A DNA stretch of 64,000 nucleotides. Source: Orychophragmus violaceus (Eukaryota; Streptophyta; Magnoliopsida; Brassicales; Brassicaceae). The DNA is taken from NCBI GenBank assembly GCA_030180135.1, contig CM058238.1, forward strand, positions 2,304,461-2,368,460. Reading direction: 5' to 3'. Under the pieces are notes generated by a model, which saw only the letters and a program-made list of their open reading frames with translations, did no database searches and was not told where the DNA came from. Every line of letters begins with the position of its first letter. Positions within the stretch are counted from its first letter, which is position 1. A program made the position numbers and the translations under genes. Positions 36,339 through 47,980 of the stretch are shown piece by piece.

Positions 36339-37681
36339 TGAAGTAGCCATCGAAGAAGTGTCGTGAAATAAAGTTGTTGTTGTGTCTTGCTCATTTCATA
36401 TTTCCAGTTTTTTGTTGTTTTGGTCAAGCTTCAGTCATGTTTCTTGTTGTGTCTTAAACTTGTGTCTTTGTTTTTCATGTTAACCTAAAAATAATGGAAT
36501 GTTTTCCCTTTCCAATATGAAGAACTCATCATCTCGTACGCATTTAACCATTTACTATTTAAACATAGGCGACTTGTTTGAGGATAATTTATTTAAGTAA
36601 AGCATCGTATTTAACTGAGTGATATCAATGGCATGCACGTAGTTTTCTTCAACGTTTCTTTTATGATGCTTTTAAGAACTTGAAATTCGTATGTTAGATT
36701 ATTTAAATGTTTTTGTGATTTCTCTTGAACACTGATGAATCATTCGTTACTATTTAGGTTGCTATACAACAGATATTTCTCTTGCCAGTACCTAAAATGT
36801 GACTTGGTTCATGCACCGTAAATTAAATGCATTCAAAACAAGAAACCTCAATGGAAACTAGTATATATGGGAAATAATTAAAAGCTAATGCATGTCTTTA
36901 TTTGCTATATTCTTTTTTGACTGAGCTCTTTCTTTGGTATTATAAAGTAAGAAATACATATTATGATATCATATATATGGTATGTATGAGGCTATGAGCT
37001 AATGTAGTAGAAAAAAGATAAATTGATTTTGTTTCTATTTGATAAAAAAAAAAAAGAGATTTTGTTTCTATATAAATAAATATAAATATCATAGAAGTAA
37101 AGTCATGTAGATACAAGCTGTCAAAACAAATTGGGTAGATAAAGGTTGGATAGATTATGTCAAACTGAGAAGTGTTAAATTGGACCGACATTTAATGGGC
37201 CGATTTAATCCGACTTAAGTTATTGGACAATACTATATGTAATGGGCCGATCTAGTCCGATCTAAACACTTATAAATAGTTATGTTGATTACTATCTTAA
37301 CTTACTTTTAAACCCAATCTTATCTCCTTTGTAAGTTTCTTACACAGTTCAAAAATTGGTTTTTTGGTAGAGATTTTACATTTTTGTCAACATTAAAGAT
37401 TTTACTACTGAATGTCTTCAAGCTACTCAATGTGAATATTTCTCTCTTGGATTATATAACATATTGTTATTATTTTGATAAGTCGTGTAAACAAAACTGA
37501 AACATCAACTTATATTTTTATATGTAACAAATTTGTTATGTCAGGTGTTTAGTCAAATATATGCTCGTGATTCTGATATATGTTATGTATTTAGAAAATT
37601 CTAAAATAGTATTGTGATTTGTGTGTCATTTAGTTCTTAAATATGTATATATGTAAGAAGAATAAAAATTGAATGTTTATT
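36339..37681 (+). repeat. MADS 3' flank and array unit, CACTA-interrupted
   Basis: Copy of 13143-14520, but without the 155-bp tandem duplication and without the TRIM. It ends at GAATGTTTATTTCTACG, where CACTA sequence begins. No gene. Confidence 0.55.
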
Positions 37682-40600
37682 TCTACGTATTTGCATATCG
37701 AATATACTGTAAAATAATATGTGATATATATGATTAATAACAATATATCTGAAATGATTTGGGAAAATTTAACAAAATAATATAAACCTTTCGAATTGAT
37801 GAACAAAATCACAATTTCGTAAAATATATTTGTGAGCCGCACTAGAGTGGTTATAGTTTTCCCACCAAATTTCTACCAATATTCCTGCTAGTCTCCCAAT
37901 TTGTGTGAAGAAATCTGGAACATTAACGTGGTACATAGGTGCAACTCCACCATCGTCATATCGTCCAGGAGCGGTTTTTTTTTGTTCTTACAGTTGGGCT
38001 AAAGTAATATGACGTGAAGTGGGAGGTTTCCTCAGTCAAAAACTTCCTGCAACGATAGAACCCTCTACTTTTGCCATATTTTGGCCTTCTTTTTCAAATC
38101 ACCCATGAATCGCTCGAACGGATACATCCATCGGAATTGCACAGGTCCACCAAGTGATGCTTCATGTGGTAGGTGGATAGGGAGATGTTCCATAACATCA
38201 AAAAACGAAGGTGGGAATATTTTTTCCAAATTACAAAGCAACACTGGAATATTATTCCTTAACTGCTCAATGCCTGCTTCTGCTTCTGTCAATGTTCGAG
38301 TGCATAGATCTTTGAAAAATATTCCAATTCCTATCAAATAAATGATATTAAATACAATAAATTAACAAGCTAGCATGCAATGTTATAATTATTAACATAG
38401 TTAAAAACTTATTTTGGATAGATTCTTACCTGCTAGTGCTTCATGAACATTGGTCGGTAAGAGCTCTAAGAATGAAAACGGTAATAGTTGTTGCATGAAT
38501 ACATGGCAGTCGTGGCTCTTCATTCCGGAAAAAAAATTTCCTTGCTGGATACATCTTGTAAAATTTGAAACATATCCATCAGGAAATTTTACTTCTGAAG
38601 CAACCTATTCAAACAATGCATGTTTCGCTGCCCCAGATAATCGAAAGTTTGGAATCGGCATCTTCCCATCCCTTGTGATATGCAATTCGGGTCTTACGCA
38701 TATTTCGACCAAATCCAACCTTGATTTCATATTGTCTTTTCCCTTTCCCTGCACATTCAATAAAGTATTCATAATGTTATCGAAAAAATTATTCTTGATG
38801 TGCATCACATCAAGGTTGTGATGTATAAGATGATCCTTCCAATACGGTAAGTTCCAAAAGATACTCTGGTTGTGCCAATTATGGGATTCACCATATCCAT
38901 CAGGCATGTTTGCCTTAGTATGCCAATTACCCCCTCTTTTACATGTTTCTTGCGCTCCGTAATAATCGATCTGCTCAATCAAATCATTCCCTGAAACATA
39001 AAATGGTTGAGGAACACGCACAACTTTGTTCTTCTTGAACATCTTTTTATTCCTTCTATACGGATGATTCAAAGGAAGAAACCGACGGTGACAATCGAAC
39101 CAACATGGTTTCCTTCCATGCTTCAGCTGAAAGGCTTTTGATCGATCCAAACAATATGGACAAGATAACCTTCCATGCGTAGTCCACCCCGACAACATTC
39201 CATATGCTGGAAAGTCACTAATGGTCCACATTAGGATTGCACGCATATTGAAGTTCTGTTGCTGCGAGTAGTTAAACGTGTGAACACCTGTATACCACAA
39301 CTGATTCAACTCATGAATCAAGGGTTGTAGAAACACATCAAGAGATCGCTTCGGATGGTTAGGACCGGGCACTAGTATACTCAGGAACAAAAATTCCCGT
39401 TGCAGGCACATTTCCGGTGGAAAGTTATATGGCGTTAATATGACAGGCCATAAAGAATATTGTCTCCCAGACATACCAAATGGACTAAATCCATCTGTGC
39501 ACAACCCAAGATAAACATTTCTCGACTCATTAGCAAAGTTTGAATGTACCGTATGAAAGTGTTTCCAAGCTTTTGCATGACAGATGCTTAACTTCACCTT
39601 CATTTGTGGTATGTTCTGTGTGCCATCTCATTGCTGCTGATGTCCTTTCTGAGTGGTATAACCGCTTCAATCTATCGGTTATAGGTAAGTACCACATACG
39701 TTGGTATGGGACGCGGGTCCTTCTGGTAGTTGGACGATATCTCGGTTTCCCACAAAATTGACACTCCTGCAACTTCTCATCATCTTTTTCAGAAAATAAT
39801 GCAATTGTCAATACATACATCAATCATTTATGATGGTAAGCCAAGACCTGCCAACAACTTATGTATTTCATAGTAACTTTCAGCGGAAAGATTATCTTCT
39901 GACAAATACTCTTTAATTAATTCAGACCATGCATTCATGCAAACCTCAATTAGGTTATGATCACTTTTAATAGTCATCATCCTATATGCCAATGATAATT
40001 TAGATAGCCCTTTCTACATCCTTCGTAGATGGGCTGTTTTGCACCTTCTAACATATCATAAAACTGTTTTGCGTCTGCATTCGGTTCTTCAACTTGACTA
40101 TTATTATCAGGAAATGCAGTTGAGTTTGAAACTCATGAAATGCATCCGTAACCATATCATGAAACATATTTCCTTGATGATATCCTTCATCAATATTTCC
40201 GAATAAATCATGCCCATGATAACTAGGTTGCTCAATATGATGATGATGATGACTCATACTACTACTCCCTTCATCAACATTATTACCACCTTCCCCATGA
40301 GAAAACCAGACATAGTAGCTTGGCTTAAATCCTCTATTCTATACATGCTTTTTAACAGTATCGAAATCCAGATAGCTAGTATTCTTGCATTTTTTACAAA
40401 GACAAAATATTTTACCGTCACGTTGTGCATCTCTTTCGTTCGTCGCCTTGTACATAAATGCTCGCAATCCGTCCTGAAACTCTTTCGTCACCTCACCGGT
40501 CGGATATCTATGATTATACATCCAGGAACGTATAGCATATATTTCATGCTGAAAAGACATTTTTTAAAAAAAGAAAAGTTTTTTGGGGAGGAATTTGGTT

Positions 40601-41108
40601 TTTGGTTTGTGTTGAAAATGGTGTGCTTGTGAAGGGTTTATATAGGATACTTTGCGACGGATTTGCGAGGGAAATTTGTGAAAGATTTTCGACGGAAAAT
40701 ATTTTGCGATGGTATTGCGACTATATACCTACTTTCTGTGGAAAACGTGTTTACCGACATCCCTACTACTTATCCTCGCAAGTCTCTCGCAAAAAAAAAC
40801 TCTCACAATTCCATCGCAACTTGCGAGAAAATTGTGAGGAAACCCTTTCCCTCAAAAAACAATCGCGTATACATCGTAATTTACATGGGAATTGCGAGAG
40901 TTACATTTCACTCGCAACGTCGTCTTGTATCCCTCGCATTATCCACGCAATTTGCGACATAATGTTTCCTCGCAAATTCGCGAGGGAATTGCGAGGGTAT
41001 TTTATTCCCAAGCAAATCACTCGCAATACTCATACATATCCGTCGCAAATTTGCGACGAATATCTTCCATCGCAAAGTTCAATTGCAAATCATATGTTTT
41101 TTGTAGTG
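37682..41108 (-). mobile_element. CACTA (En/Spm) transposon, one end lost
   Basis: The 5' terminus is at 41108: read on the minus strand it is CACTACAAAAAACATATG, followed by about 450 bp of TTGCGA/TCGCAA subterminal motifs (40640-41100). A tnp2-type transposase gene follows on the minus strand. The opposite CACTA terminus is not present near 37.7 kb, and about 50 bp of the host array unit are missing at the junction. The element is dead. Confidence 0.85.
38065..40560 (-). pseudogene. CACTA tnp2 transposase gene, degenerate
   Basis: Pieces in order on the minus strand: transposase-associated domain (40560-40339, start MSFQHEIYAIRSWMYN, with a CxxC pair LCKKCK); a stretch with CGKPRYRP and LPITDRLKRLYHSE (39823-39530); the tnp2 core (39603-38605: NVYLGLCTDGFSPFGMSG, CPYCLDRSKAFQLKHGRK); and the DUF4218 part after a short intron near 38342-38430 (FFDVMEHLPIHLPHEASLGG). 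The frame shifts at about 39580 and there is a stop at 38605, so no full protein is made. In intact elements this protein cuts and joins CACTA ends. Confidence 0.85.
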
Positions 41109-42329
41109 GGTAGACAAATTGGCTAAAATCAAATAAAAATTATTATTTATAAATCATAATGTTTATATATTTTACTATATATTCAAGATATTTAGTTATA
41201 TTTTATAAATGGTGTTAAAATGGGCCTCTGATTCTATACATATATTTTTAGTGGGTTTTTCAATCAATAAAAACTTGGTCGATAAAAAATATATATTTGG
41301 GCGTTAATATATTTCTTCTGTTTCAAAAAATGTATGTTTTAAGAAAAAAAATTTTTTAACAAAGATATAAATTTGTATTACTAATGTAAAATTTTGAGTT
41401 GTTTACCAAATTTATCCACACTAAATAAATGAGAATATAATTTTGAAGATAAAGTTGAAAGTAATAATAACATTGTTGAGAAATTAAAATTGGTATTGCA
41501 AATTATTTTTTAAATTATGTAAAAATGTTAAAACATACATCTTTGTGAAAGTATATAAATACACATAACTGTAATGTTGATTACTATCGTAAACTTAATT
41601 TTAAACTTAATCTTTTCGCGGCTTTTCTTTGTAAGTTTCTTACACAAAATCCAAAATTGAATCTTTGTTAGAGATTCACTCTCTTTTGGTCACATGGAAG
41701 ATTTTACTATTGGTTGTCTTCAAGCTACTCAATGTGAGTATCTCTCTCTTAAATTATATAACATATTATAATTCAGATTAGATTTGAACAGAACTTAAAC
41801 ATCTTCAACTTATATTTTTATCTGTAACAAATTTCACGTATGTCCGGTGTCTAATTAAATCTACGCTTGTTATTAAGATATATGTTATGTATTTACTATT
41901 TAGAGAATTCTAAAATCTAGTATTGTGATTTGACTGTCTTTTAATTCATATATATGTAAGAAGAATAAAAATTGAATATATTTATTGTTTTCATGTTAGC
42001 AAGATATAACATGGATTGTGGTAGAAAGATTGGCCAAAATAAAATAAATTTTATTATTTGTAAATCATAACATTTTAGATATTTTACTATAAAATATATA
42101 TTTAAGATGTTGTTTCATTTTGTAAATGGTATTAAAATGGGCTTCGGTTTACTATACATATATATTCTTTTCAATGGGCTCTTTAATCAACAAAAACTTG
42201 GCCGACAAAAAATAAATATATGGGCTTCAGTATATATAAATACTTATAAATTTTTATGTTGATTACAATCTTAAACCTAATTTTATACATTAAATCTTAT
42301 CGCCGCTTTTCTATTTAAGTTTCTTACAC

Positions 42330-42380
<51 letters not shown>

Positions 42381-42450
42381 ACATTAGAGATTTTTCTATT
42401 GAATGTCTTCAAGCTACTCAATGTGAGTATTCCCTTTCTATATGTTTCAT
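41109..42450 (+). repeat. Two array units, one carrying a MITE
   Basis: Units resume directly after the CACTA end (GTAGACAAATTGG). The first is split by a MITE-like insert (41312-41553); the second is 41990-42450 with GAATGTCTTCAAGCTACTCA. A (CT)n tract lies at 42334-42376, at the same leader position as the one at 18809. Confidence 0.6.
41312..41553. mobile_element. Mariner-like MITE
   Basis: TTCTTCTGTTTCAAAAAATG at the left and CATACATCTTTGTGAAAGTA at the right form inverted ends of about 25 bp with mismatches. Confidence 0.5.
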
Positions 42451-42659
42451 TTTCCATCCTAATTTGGAATCGATACTTCGTACTACTCGATCAGTACTTG
42501 AGGAATTGATACTTATCTCAAGGACTTAGAAAAATCTTAGTATCATATAGTTTTTTGTATTTATAATAACTTTTTGTTTGAATGAATATACAGCTTTGTT
42601 AGAAGACCATTATCTTATCCAGATCAGATCAATATGTTTCTTGTTGATTTGTCATTAAA

Positions 42660-42952
42660 CTGAAGGTCACCCGTTTGTGGTGGTGGCGGCTCCGTTTTTC
42701 AGCCGGAAGTTCTACGGTTTTGCTTTGAGCCTTTCTCTAAGTATGCGGCAGAGGTCTTGCTGCATAGTAGGTCTAGGGTTAGGGCTTTGTCTTCTTTTGA
42801 GTTGCTTGATTGAGTGGGTTGGATCTTGAGTAGGCCCATTTCGAGATCTTGGGGCGGTTTGTGTTTTAAGGTTTATTTATATTTACTATGTATTGTGTAC
42901 TTAAAAAGCCCAAAAATTAATATATGAAAGCCTTTTATCAAAAAAAAAAATA
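42660..42952 (+). mobile_element. Truncated poly-A retroposon (LINE or Sadhu-like)
   Basis: A GC-richer 290-bp segment ends with AATTAATATATGAAAGCC and then a 10-A tail, followed at once by the MADS upstream block. It has no coding frame. The 5' junction after CATTAAACTGAAGG is approximate and no clear target duplication was seen. Confidence 0.5.
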
Positions 42953-43050
42953 AAACAATATTTTATGATAGCAAAAATCTATATGTGAGGCTATAATTCT
43001 TTGGTATTGCAATATTCCCATATATTCATGTCCTTATCTCCTCTACTCTT

Positions 43051-43057
43051 TATATAG
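43051..43057 (+). promoter_or_regulatory. TATA box of MADS copy 6
   Basis: TATATAG followed by ACCACAAGTGCAGG, 84 bp before the ATG. Confidence 0.55.
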
Positions 43058-43140
43058 ACCACAAGTGCAGGACTCTCTTTCAACACAACAAAGAAAGATA
43101 AAAAAAAAATTACAAGAGGGAGAAATTCTAAGTGAGGGCC

Positions 43141-43914
43141 ATGGCAAGACCAAAGCTGAAGTTTACATGGATTGCCGATCCAAAAGCAAGAAAAATTGCC
43201 TCCAGGAATAGGATGGCAGGGCTCACGAAAAAGGTTCATGAACTAAGCGTCTTGTGTAATGTACGTACTTGTATAGTTTTTTTCAGCCGTGATGAAAACA
43301 AGTTGGTGGTGTGGCCGTCTCAAGAGGTGGCTAAATCTCTCATCGACCGTTTTTACTCATTACCGGAGATGGTGAGAAACATGAAGGCGGAGGATCAAGA
43401 GTCATACATCATGACCAACATCAAAAAGATCGAGAAGAAAATAGTTGATACTCGGAAGGTAATCGCGGAGTTGGAGATGGATCATCTCATGTTCCAAATC
43501 CATAACGGTCGTCCGATTGTTGATCTTTCCAAAACCGAGGTTGAGAATTTGTTATCATATGTAAATAAGAAGATGAAGGTTTTGGAGAGAAAGTTAGGTT
43601 ATCCGGAAAATTCTCATACAAATGTCAACCAGCCATTTGTGAGGGAGGATCAAACCCCGACAGCTTCCGGTGTTGCATCTGAAACTGGACCTTGTTTCAG
43701 CCAGAGGGGAAGTGGAACTATCTACTTAATGGACGAATGGTTCTTCTTCGACGATGAACCAAAAGGCAACAAACATTGCGATGAGAGTCATTCAACCGCA
43801 AACGTATCCCGTTTCAACCTGAACTTGCCACCATCTGATGAAGATGAGAACATGGTGATGAAGACCTATGAAAAAGGAGAGAGCAGCAAGTCTGGTGGTG
43901 CAGACGATGCCTAA
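43141..43914 (+). CDS. Type I Mgamma MADS-box protein, AGL96-like copy 6
   Basis: Intronless, 257 aa from the GCCATGGCA ATG (upstream codon GTG). It keeps the full N-terminus ARPKLKFTWIADPKARK. The MADS domain is ASRNRMAGLTKKVHELSVLCNV with RTCIVFFSRDENKLVVWPS; Asn replaces a conserved Lys/Arg in RKRM. Middle: EMVRNMKAEDQESYIMTN and ELEMDHLMFQIHNGRP, nearly the same as copies 4 and 5 (possible gene conversion). Tail: FNLNLPPSDEDENMVM. It is the rightmost array member, next to NF-YA10, so it holds the position expected of the single At5g06500 gene. Confidence 0.87.
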   Translation: MARPKLKFTWIADPKARKIASRNRMAGLTKKVHELSVLCNVRTCIVFFSRDENKLVVWPSQEVAKSLIDRFYSLPEMVRNMKAEDQESYIMTNIKKIEKKIVDTRKVIAELEMDHLMFQIHNGRPIVDLSKTEVENLLSYVNKKMKVLERKLGYPENSHTNVNQPFVREDQTPTASGVASETGPCFSQRGSGTIYLMDEWFFFDDEPKGNKHCDESHSTANVSRFNLNLPPSDEDENMVMKTYEKGESSKSGGADDA

Positions 43915-44831
43915 TGAAGTAGCCATCGAAGAAGAAGTGTCTTGAAATAAAGTTGTTGTTGTGTCTTGCTAATTTCATATTTCTTGTTGTGTCGTAAACT
44001 TGTGTCTTTGTTTTATCATGTTAAACTAATAATAATGGAATGTTTTCCCTTTCCAATATGAAGAACTCATCTCGTAAGTATTTATCCATCTACTAATTAA
44101 ACATAGGCGAATTGTTTGAGAATAACTTATTTAAATAAAATCATCGTATTTAACTGAGATTATCATTGGCATGCACGTAAAATCATTGGTGCAATAATTT
44201 GGATCGATAGTTAAATATGGAGTAGTGTTCTTCATCGTTTCTTTTATGATACTTTTTAAGAACTTGAATTTTGTACGTGAGATTATTTTAATAATTAATA
44301 TTTTCGTGATTTCCTGAACATTGAATCTTTCGTTACTTTACTTTGCTATGTAACAAATTATTTATCTGCCATTACTTAAAAAGTGATTTGGTTCATGCAC
44401 CATAAATGCATTCAAAACAAGAAACCTCAAAGAGAAATAATTTAAAAGTTAATGCATGTCTTTATTTGCAATATTCTTTTTTTGACCAACCTCTTTCTTT
44501 GATATTATAAAGTAAGAAAACATTGACTATTTACATATTATGATATCATATATGGAATGTATAGTTGACAAAAAAAATATGGAATGTATAATGAGCTAAT
44601 ATGTAGTAGAAAAAGATTACATGCATGAATATCTTGTTTCTATATAAACAAATATAAATATCATAGAAGTAAAAGGAAAGACATGTACTGTACATACAGG
44701 CTGTCAAAACAATTAGAGTAGATACAGCTTAGAAAGCATATAAGTTGATAACTGATAAGGTTGGAGATATTATGTCAAATTGAGGTGTTAAATTGGGCCG
44801 ACATTTAATGGGCCATTTAATCCGGCCTAAG
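43915..44831. other. MADS 3' flank, diverged
   Basis: AATAAAG and AATAATGGAATG follow the gene. The rest is a diverged copy of the MADS downstream sequence (GCATGTCTTTATTTGCAATA) up to GGGCCATTTAATCCGGCC. No gene. Confidence 0.45.
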
Positions 44832-44841
44832 TTATTGGTTT

Positions 44842-45075
44842 GGATGTGAAGCAACCGTGGTCTAGTGGTTAAAGCTTTACACCGACAGGTACTGGGTTCG
44901 AATTCCCGAAAATGCCGTTTTACAAGATTAGTGGAGGCAAGTTTATAAGGAAGTTTTCAATAGCAGGTGGAGCCGTTGATCGTGACTGTTGATGGATTCT
45001 CGTAAAAGCGGAGATAGTATTATCTGTAAAATTGTTCTTGTAACAGTTTTCATAATGTATCAGCGTTAAAAAAAA
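44842..45075 (+). mobile_element. tRNA-derived SINE
   Basis: 234 bp with a pol III box A (TGGTCTAGTGGTTA, 44858-44871) and box B (GGTTCGAATTC, 44895-44905), a tRNA-unrelated body and an A-rich end. It is flanked by TTATTGGTTT at 44832-44841 and 45076-45085. The layout fits Brassicaceae SB-type SINEs; the subfamily cannot be set here. Confidence 0.9.
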
Positions 45076-45104
45076 TTATTGGTTTAGCTACATATTATGA
45101 TGTT

Positions 45105-45953
45105 TTATTTAACGGCAATTCATTTTATTAAACAAAGCCCAACGGACTGAGAGTACAGGAGTAAAACAAGTTGAAAGATAAAAAATGAGTACAAGCAAAT
45201 GGGCTTTACAAGATGCACAACTAAACTTAACAGGAACGTACAAAATTGCTGGAAAATCATGAGTGATCCGTGGCATCAACGAGTCCACGTGTCGATCATC
45301 GGGTAAATAAGAACATGCAAACCGCTAACAAATTTTCTGGTCACCGTCAGTCTGCTTCCGCCGCTTCAGCTTGAATCTCATACCGATCAAATCCTACCAG
45401 ACCATCGCTAGGCACCGGATAGAAGGTCGAAGCTCTTCACTACCTGGTCATTGCCGCCGGGAAACTGCACTACTATTAGAGGTATCCGGGAAGGACGAAC
45501 CACCATTAAATAAGCTCATGATGGGCCCGTTCAGCTCGATCGGGCTCTAGAACCGACGTCAATTAAGCGCTCGACAACTAGGAAAAGGAGGAAGAGGGCA
45601 ATCGGTGTGGGGAAGGTACAATGCCGAGGAAAAGATTGGAGAACCCGGAACTAAACCGGGAGAAAAGCTCCGAACAGATCGGAGAAGATGACGAGTATAA
45701 AGCCCGAGTTTATTGAAACATAAAACCAGCAAATCGCATCTCTATTGAACAGGAAAATTGGAGAAGAGATTTGCTATAGCCGGATCAAAGAGCAGACAGA
45801 AAACCCAAAAGTAATCTGACCATCGGAGCGTCAAGACGCCGCCGATGGCCAGAGATGGAGAAACTCCGATGTGTTGTTTTTTAGAGAAAGGTGAGAGAAT
45901 AAAAGGAAGAGAGAGATGTCTCGTAACGATTTCTGTTCACGAATCTTTGTCTG
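45105..45953 (-). mobile_element. Non-coding retroposon of 849 bp, Sadhu-like
   Basis: Flanked by a perfect 18-bp target duplication GCTACATATTATGATGTT (45087-45104 and 45954-45971). It reads 5' to 3' on the minus strand, ending in an AATAAA-type motif and a short A-rich tail. No reverse transcriptase frame. Size and structure fit Sadhu retroposons; a 5'-truncated LINE is possible. It sits only 30 bp from the SINE. Confidence 0.75.
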
Positions 45954-45971
45954 GCTACATATTATGATGTT

Positions 45972-46606
45972 AAAACTTGATTTAGACGTTCTTTACCAAT
46001 CTTCTCAATTTCTTTTCAACACTGAAACTTTCGTTACAATAGTAACTTTATTTTATTTTTCGAATGGGAACAAAAACCAAACTTCACGTCAAAACAGTAC
46101 TATATAACTTAATGGAGATGGGGATGAAAATGATTTGAAGTGGGATCATTGTAGCTTGTGGAGAGAGCACGTCAAGCCAACGCTACAGTTAACAAGACCA
46201 ATAATTTTGTCTATTTTTATGGATGTCACCTAATAAAAAATAATAATTTAGTTAAACATTAAAAAGAGACACTTGCTTGAAAGTTGAAGGTGATTGGTTG
46301 ATGGACCTATTAGTTTACACTTGAAGTTGTTCACCCATCGACACTCTCTCTTTCTGAATCTTTCTTTCTTTTTTGGAACCGACATGGCTCCCAACACTTA
46401 GGAATCTGAAGCTTTTTTTCTTCTTCTTCTCTCTCTCTCTCAGTCTCACATTTCTTGTGTAAAATTTGGTATGTTTGAAGTTGACTAACTACAGTGTTGT
46501 TTATCTGTGTAGTCTTAAGATTTTTAACTGATAGAAGCCTAAGTTGTTGACTTCTTGATCTTGTTCAACAGATCTTTCACTCTTTTTTTTCATTGGACTT
46601 TAAGCT
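45972..46606 (+). promoter_or_regulatory. NF-YA10 upstream region and leader
   Basis: Upstream of the NF-YA start. A CT-rich leader (46420-46450) and a possible 5' UTR intron (donor around GGTATG at 46469, acceptor CAACAG at about 46571) are visible. Exact transcript start unknown. Confidence 0.4.
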
Positions 46607-47680
46607 ATGCAAACTGAGTATTACAAGGAGAGAGAGGGGCTTCTCTCGCCTCCACAGGCTTCTTCTTGGTGGCATGCCTTTGGATATCCGCCGTTGACTA
46701 CGGAGACCCTCTCATGTGAAGCTTCTGACTCATTCACAGGAGTTAAGGTGGTTACTCAAGAGACAGAACAAGGTGTAGACAAGCAAAGCTCTACAACTCT
46801 CTTCAGTTTTTCACCTGGTAAAAAACCCTTATGGGAGCTTATAAGTTGTAAGGGATCTTATATAATATATAAGATATATAAGCTAATTCATTAATTATTA
46901 ATTGATTTTAAGTTGGAAGCTCGTAGAATTTAATATGGTTAAGAGTCCGATCCATACAGTCAAACCCGATCTGACCAAAAAAATTGGTTCATGGATCAAG
47001 TCATTTTGTTAGCCTTCAAAAATACCTCTCTGTTTCTTGCATATTACAGAATGGATATATATGTTTTTTCAATGTGATTTTGCTAATTTTAATTTAGGTG
47101 GTGGAAACAGTTCAAGAGAGGTGTCAAAGCCTCCTCATGTTGCTTTAGCGATGCAATCAGCCTGCTTTGAGTTTGGATATGCTCAGCCAACGGTGCAGCT
47201 TTCTTGCAGAAACATGTTCAAAAATAACTATCAATACCTATATTTTGTTCATGATTATTTCATGTATTTATGTTTTCATGTAGATCTACACAAAGCATCC
47301 TCATGTGGAACAGTACTATGGAGTTGTTTCAGGCTATGAATCTCAGATCTCACCTGGCCGAGTCATGTTGCCTCTAAAGATGGAGGCAGAAGAAGATTCT
47401 ACGATCTATGTGAACTCAAAACAGTACCATGGAATCATCAGGCGACGCCAGTCCCGTGCTAAGGCTGTTCTGAAGAACAAACTGAACAGTTGCCCTAAGG
47501 TAAATCATATTAAAAAACTATTTGATATTTTTTGTAGATTCCCGAATTTTATCTTATGTTATGATGTTGCAGCAGCCATATATGCATCACTCGCGCCATC
47601 TCCATGCTATGCGCCGTCCTAGAGGATCTGGTGGACGTTTCTTGAACACCAAGAAAGCTGATGCGGCTTTGCAGTCTTAA
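46607..47680 (+). CDS. NF-YA10: NF-YA (CCAAT-binding HAP2) subunit, NF-YA10-like, altered core
   Basis: Four coding exons: 46607-46817, 47098-47192, 47284-47499, 47576-47680 (208 aa; exon 4 could start 3 bases earlier). Start MQTEYYKER; SDSFTGVK, QSACFEFGYAQPT and KHPHVEQYYGVVS match NF-YA10. The core has helix A1 (YVNSKQYHGIIRRRQSRAKA) and the DNA-contacting part (YMHHSRHLHAMRRPRG). Role: the sequence-specific subunit of the NF-Y trimer, nuclear. Oddities: the linker reads VLKNKLNSCPK where NF-YA10 has EKLSRCRK, so conserved arginines are lost and three residues gained; the protein stops soon after NTKKADAALQS, about 60 residues short; no miR169 target-like sequence was seen downstream. Intron 1 carries a TRIM remnant. 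Confidence 0.8.
46835..46980 (+). mobile_element. TRIM remnant in NF-YA intron 1
   Basis: TTGTAAGGGATCTTATATAA, ATTGATTTTAAGTTGGAAGC, then TTTAATATGGTTAAGAGTCC followed by GATCCATACAGTC resemble an LTR 3' part, a decayed primer-binding site and the internal start of the 14.6 kb TRIM family. Only one LTR side remains. Confidence 0.55.
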
Positions 47681-47980
47681 GCCAAGAAAGATGTGACCCA
47701 TAAGGTTCTTCTTGTTAATAACCATGAACCATTTAGATTTCAATATACTAATACAAACTAAGACAAATCTCTTCTCCAATCAAGACTTCTTTCACCAATC
47801 ACCACCCAATCATTATCAAACTCACAACACCTTTGTAATTAAGCAAGTAGTATATTAGGACCAATCTCCTAATTGTTGTCAGGGATTGGTCGTGTCAAGA
47901 TCATCATCAAGATCTCAAACGCACTCTTTATGTCTTCTTAGTGCTTCTTCTTTTGTTATTATTTTCTTAAGAAAAATGGG
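47681..47980. other. Convergent intergenic space of 300 bp
   Basis: Separates the stop codons of NF-YA10 (plus) and ABCG22 (minus). Both 3' UTRs must lie or overlap here. At5g06520, which lies between these genes in Arabidopsis, is absent. Confidence 0.6.

Noticed and set aside
40602..41126. Open frames of 73-174 aa on the plus strand
   Set aside because: They cover the subterminal repeat region of the CACTA element, antisense to its gene.
46835..46980. Full TRIM in NF-YA intron
   Set aside because: Only one LTR side and a decayed primer-binding site are visible; called a remnant.
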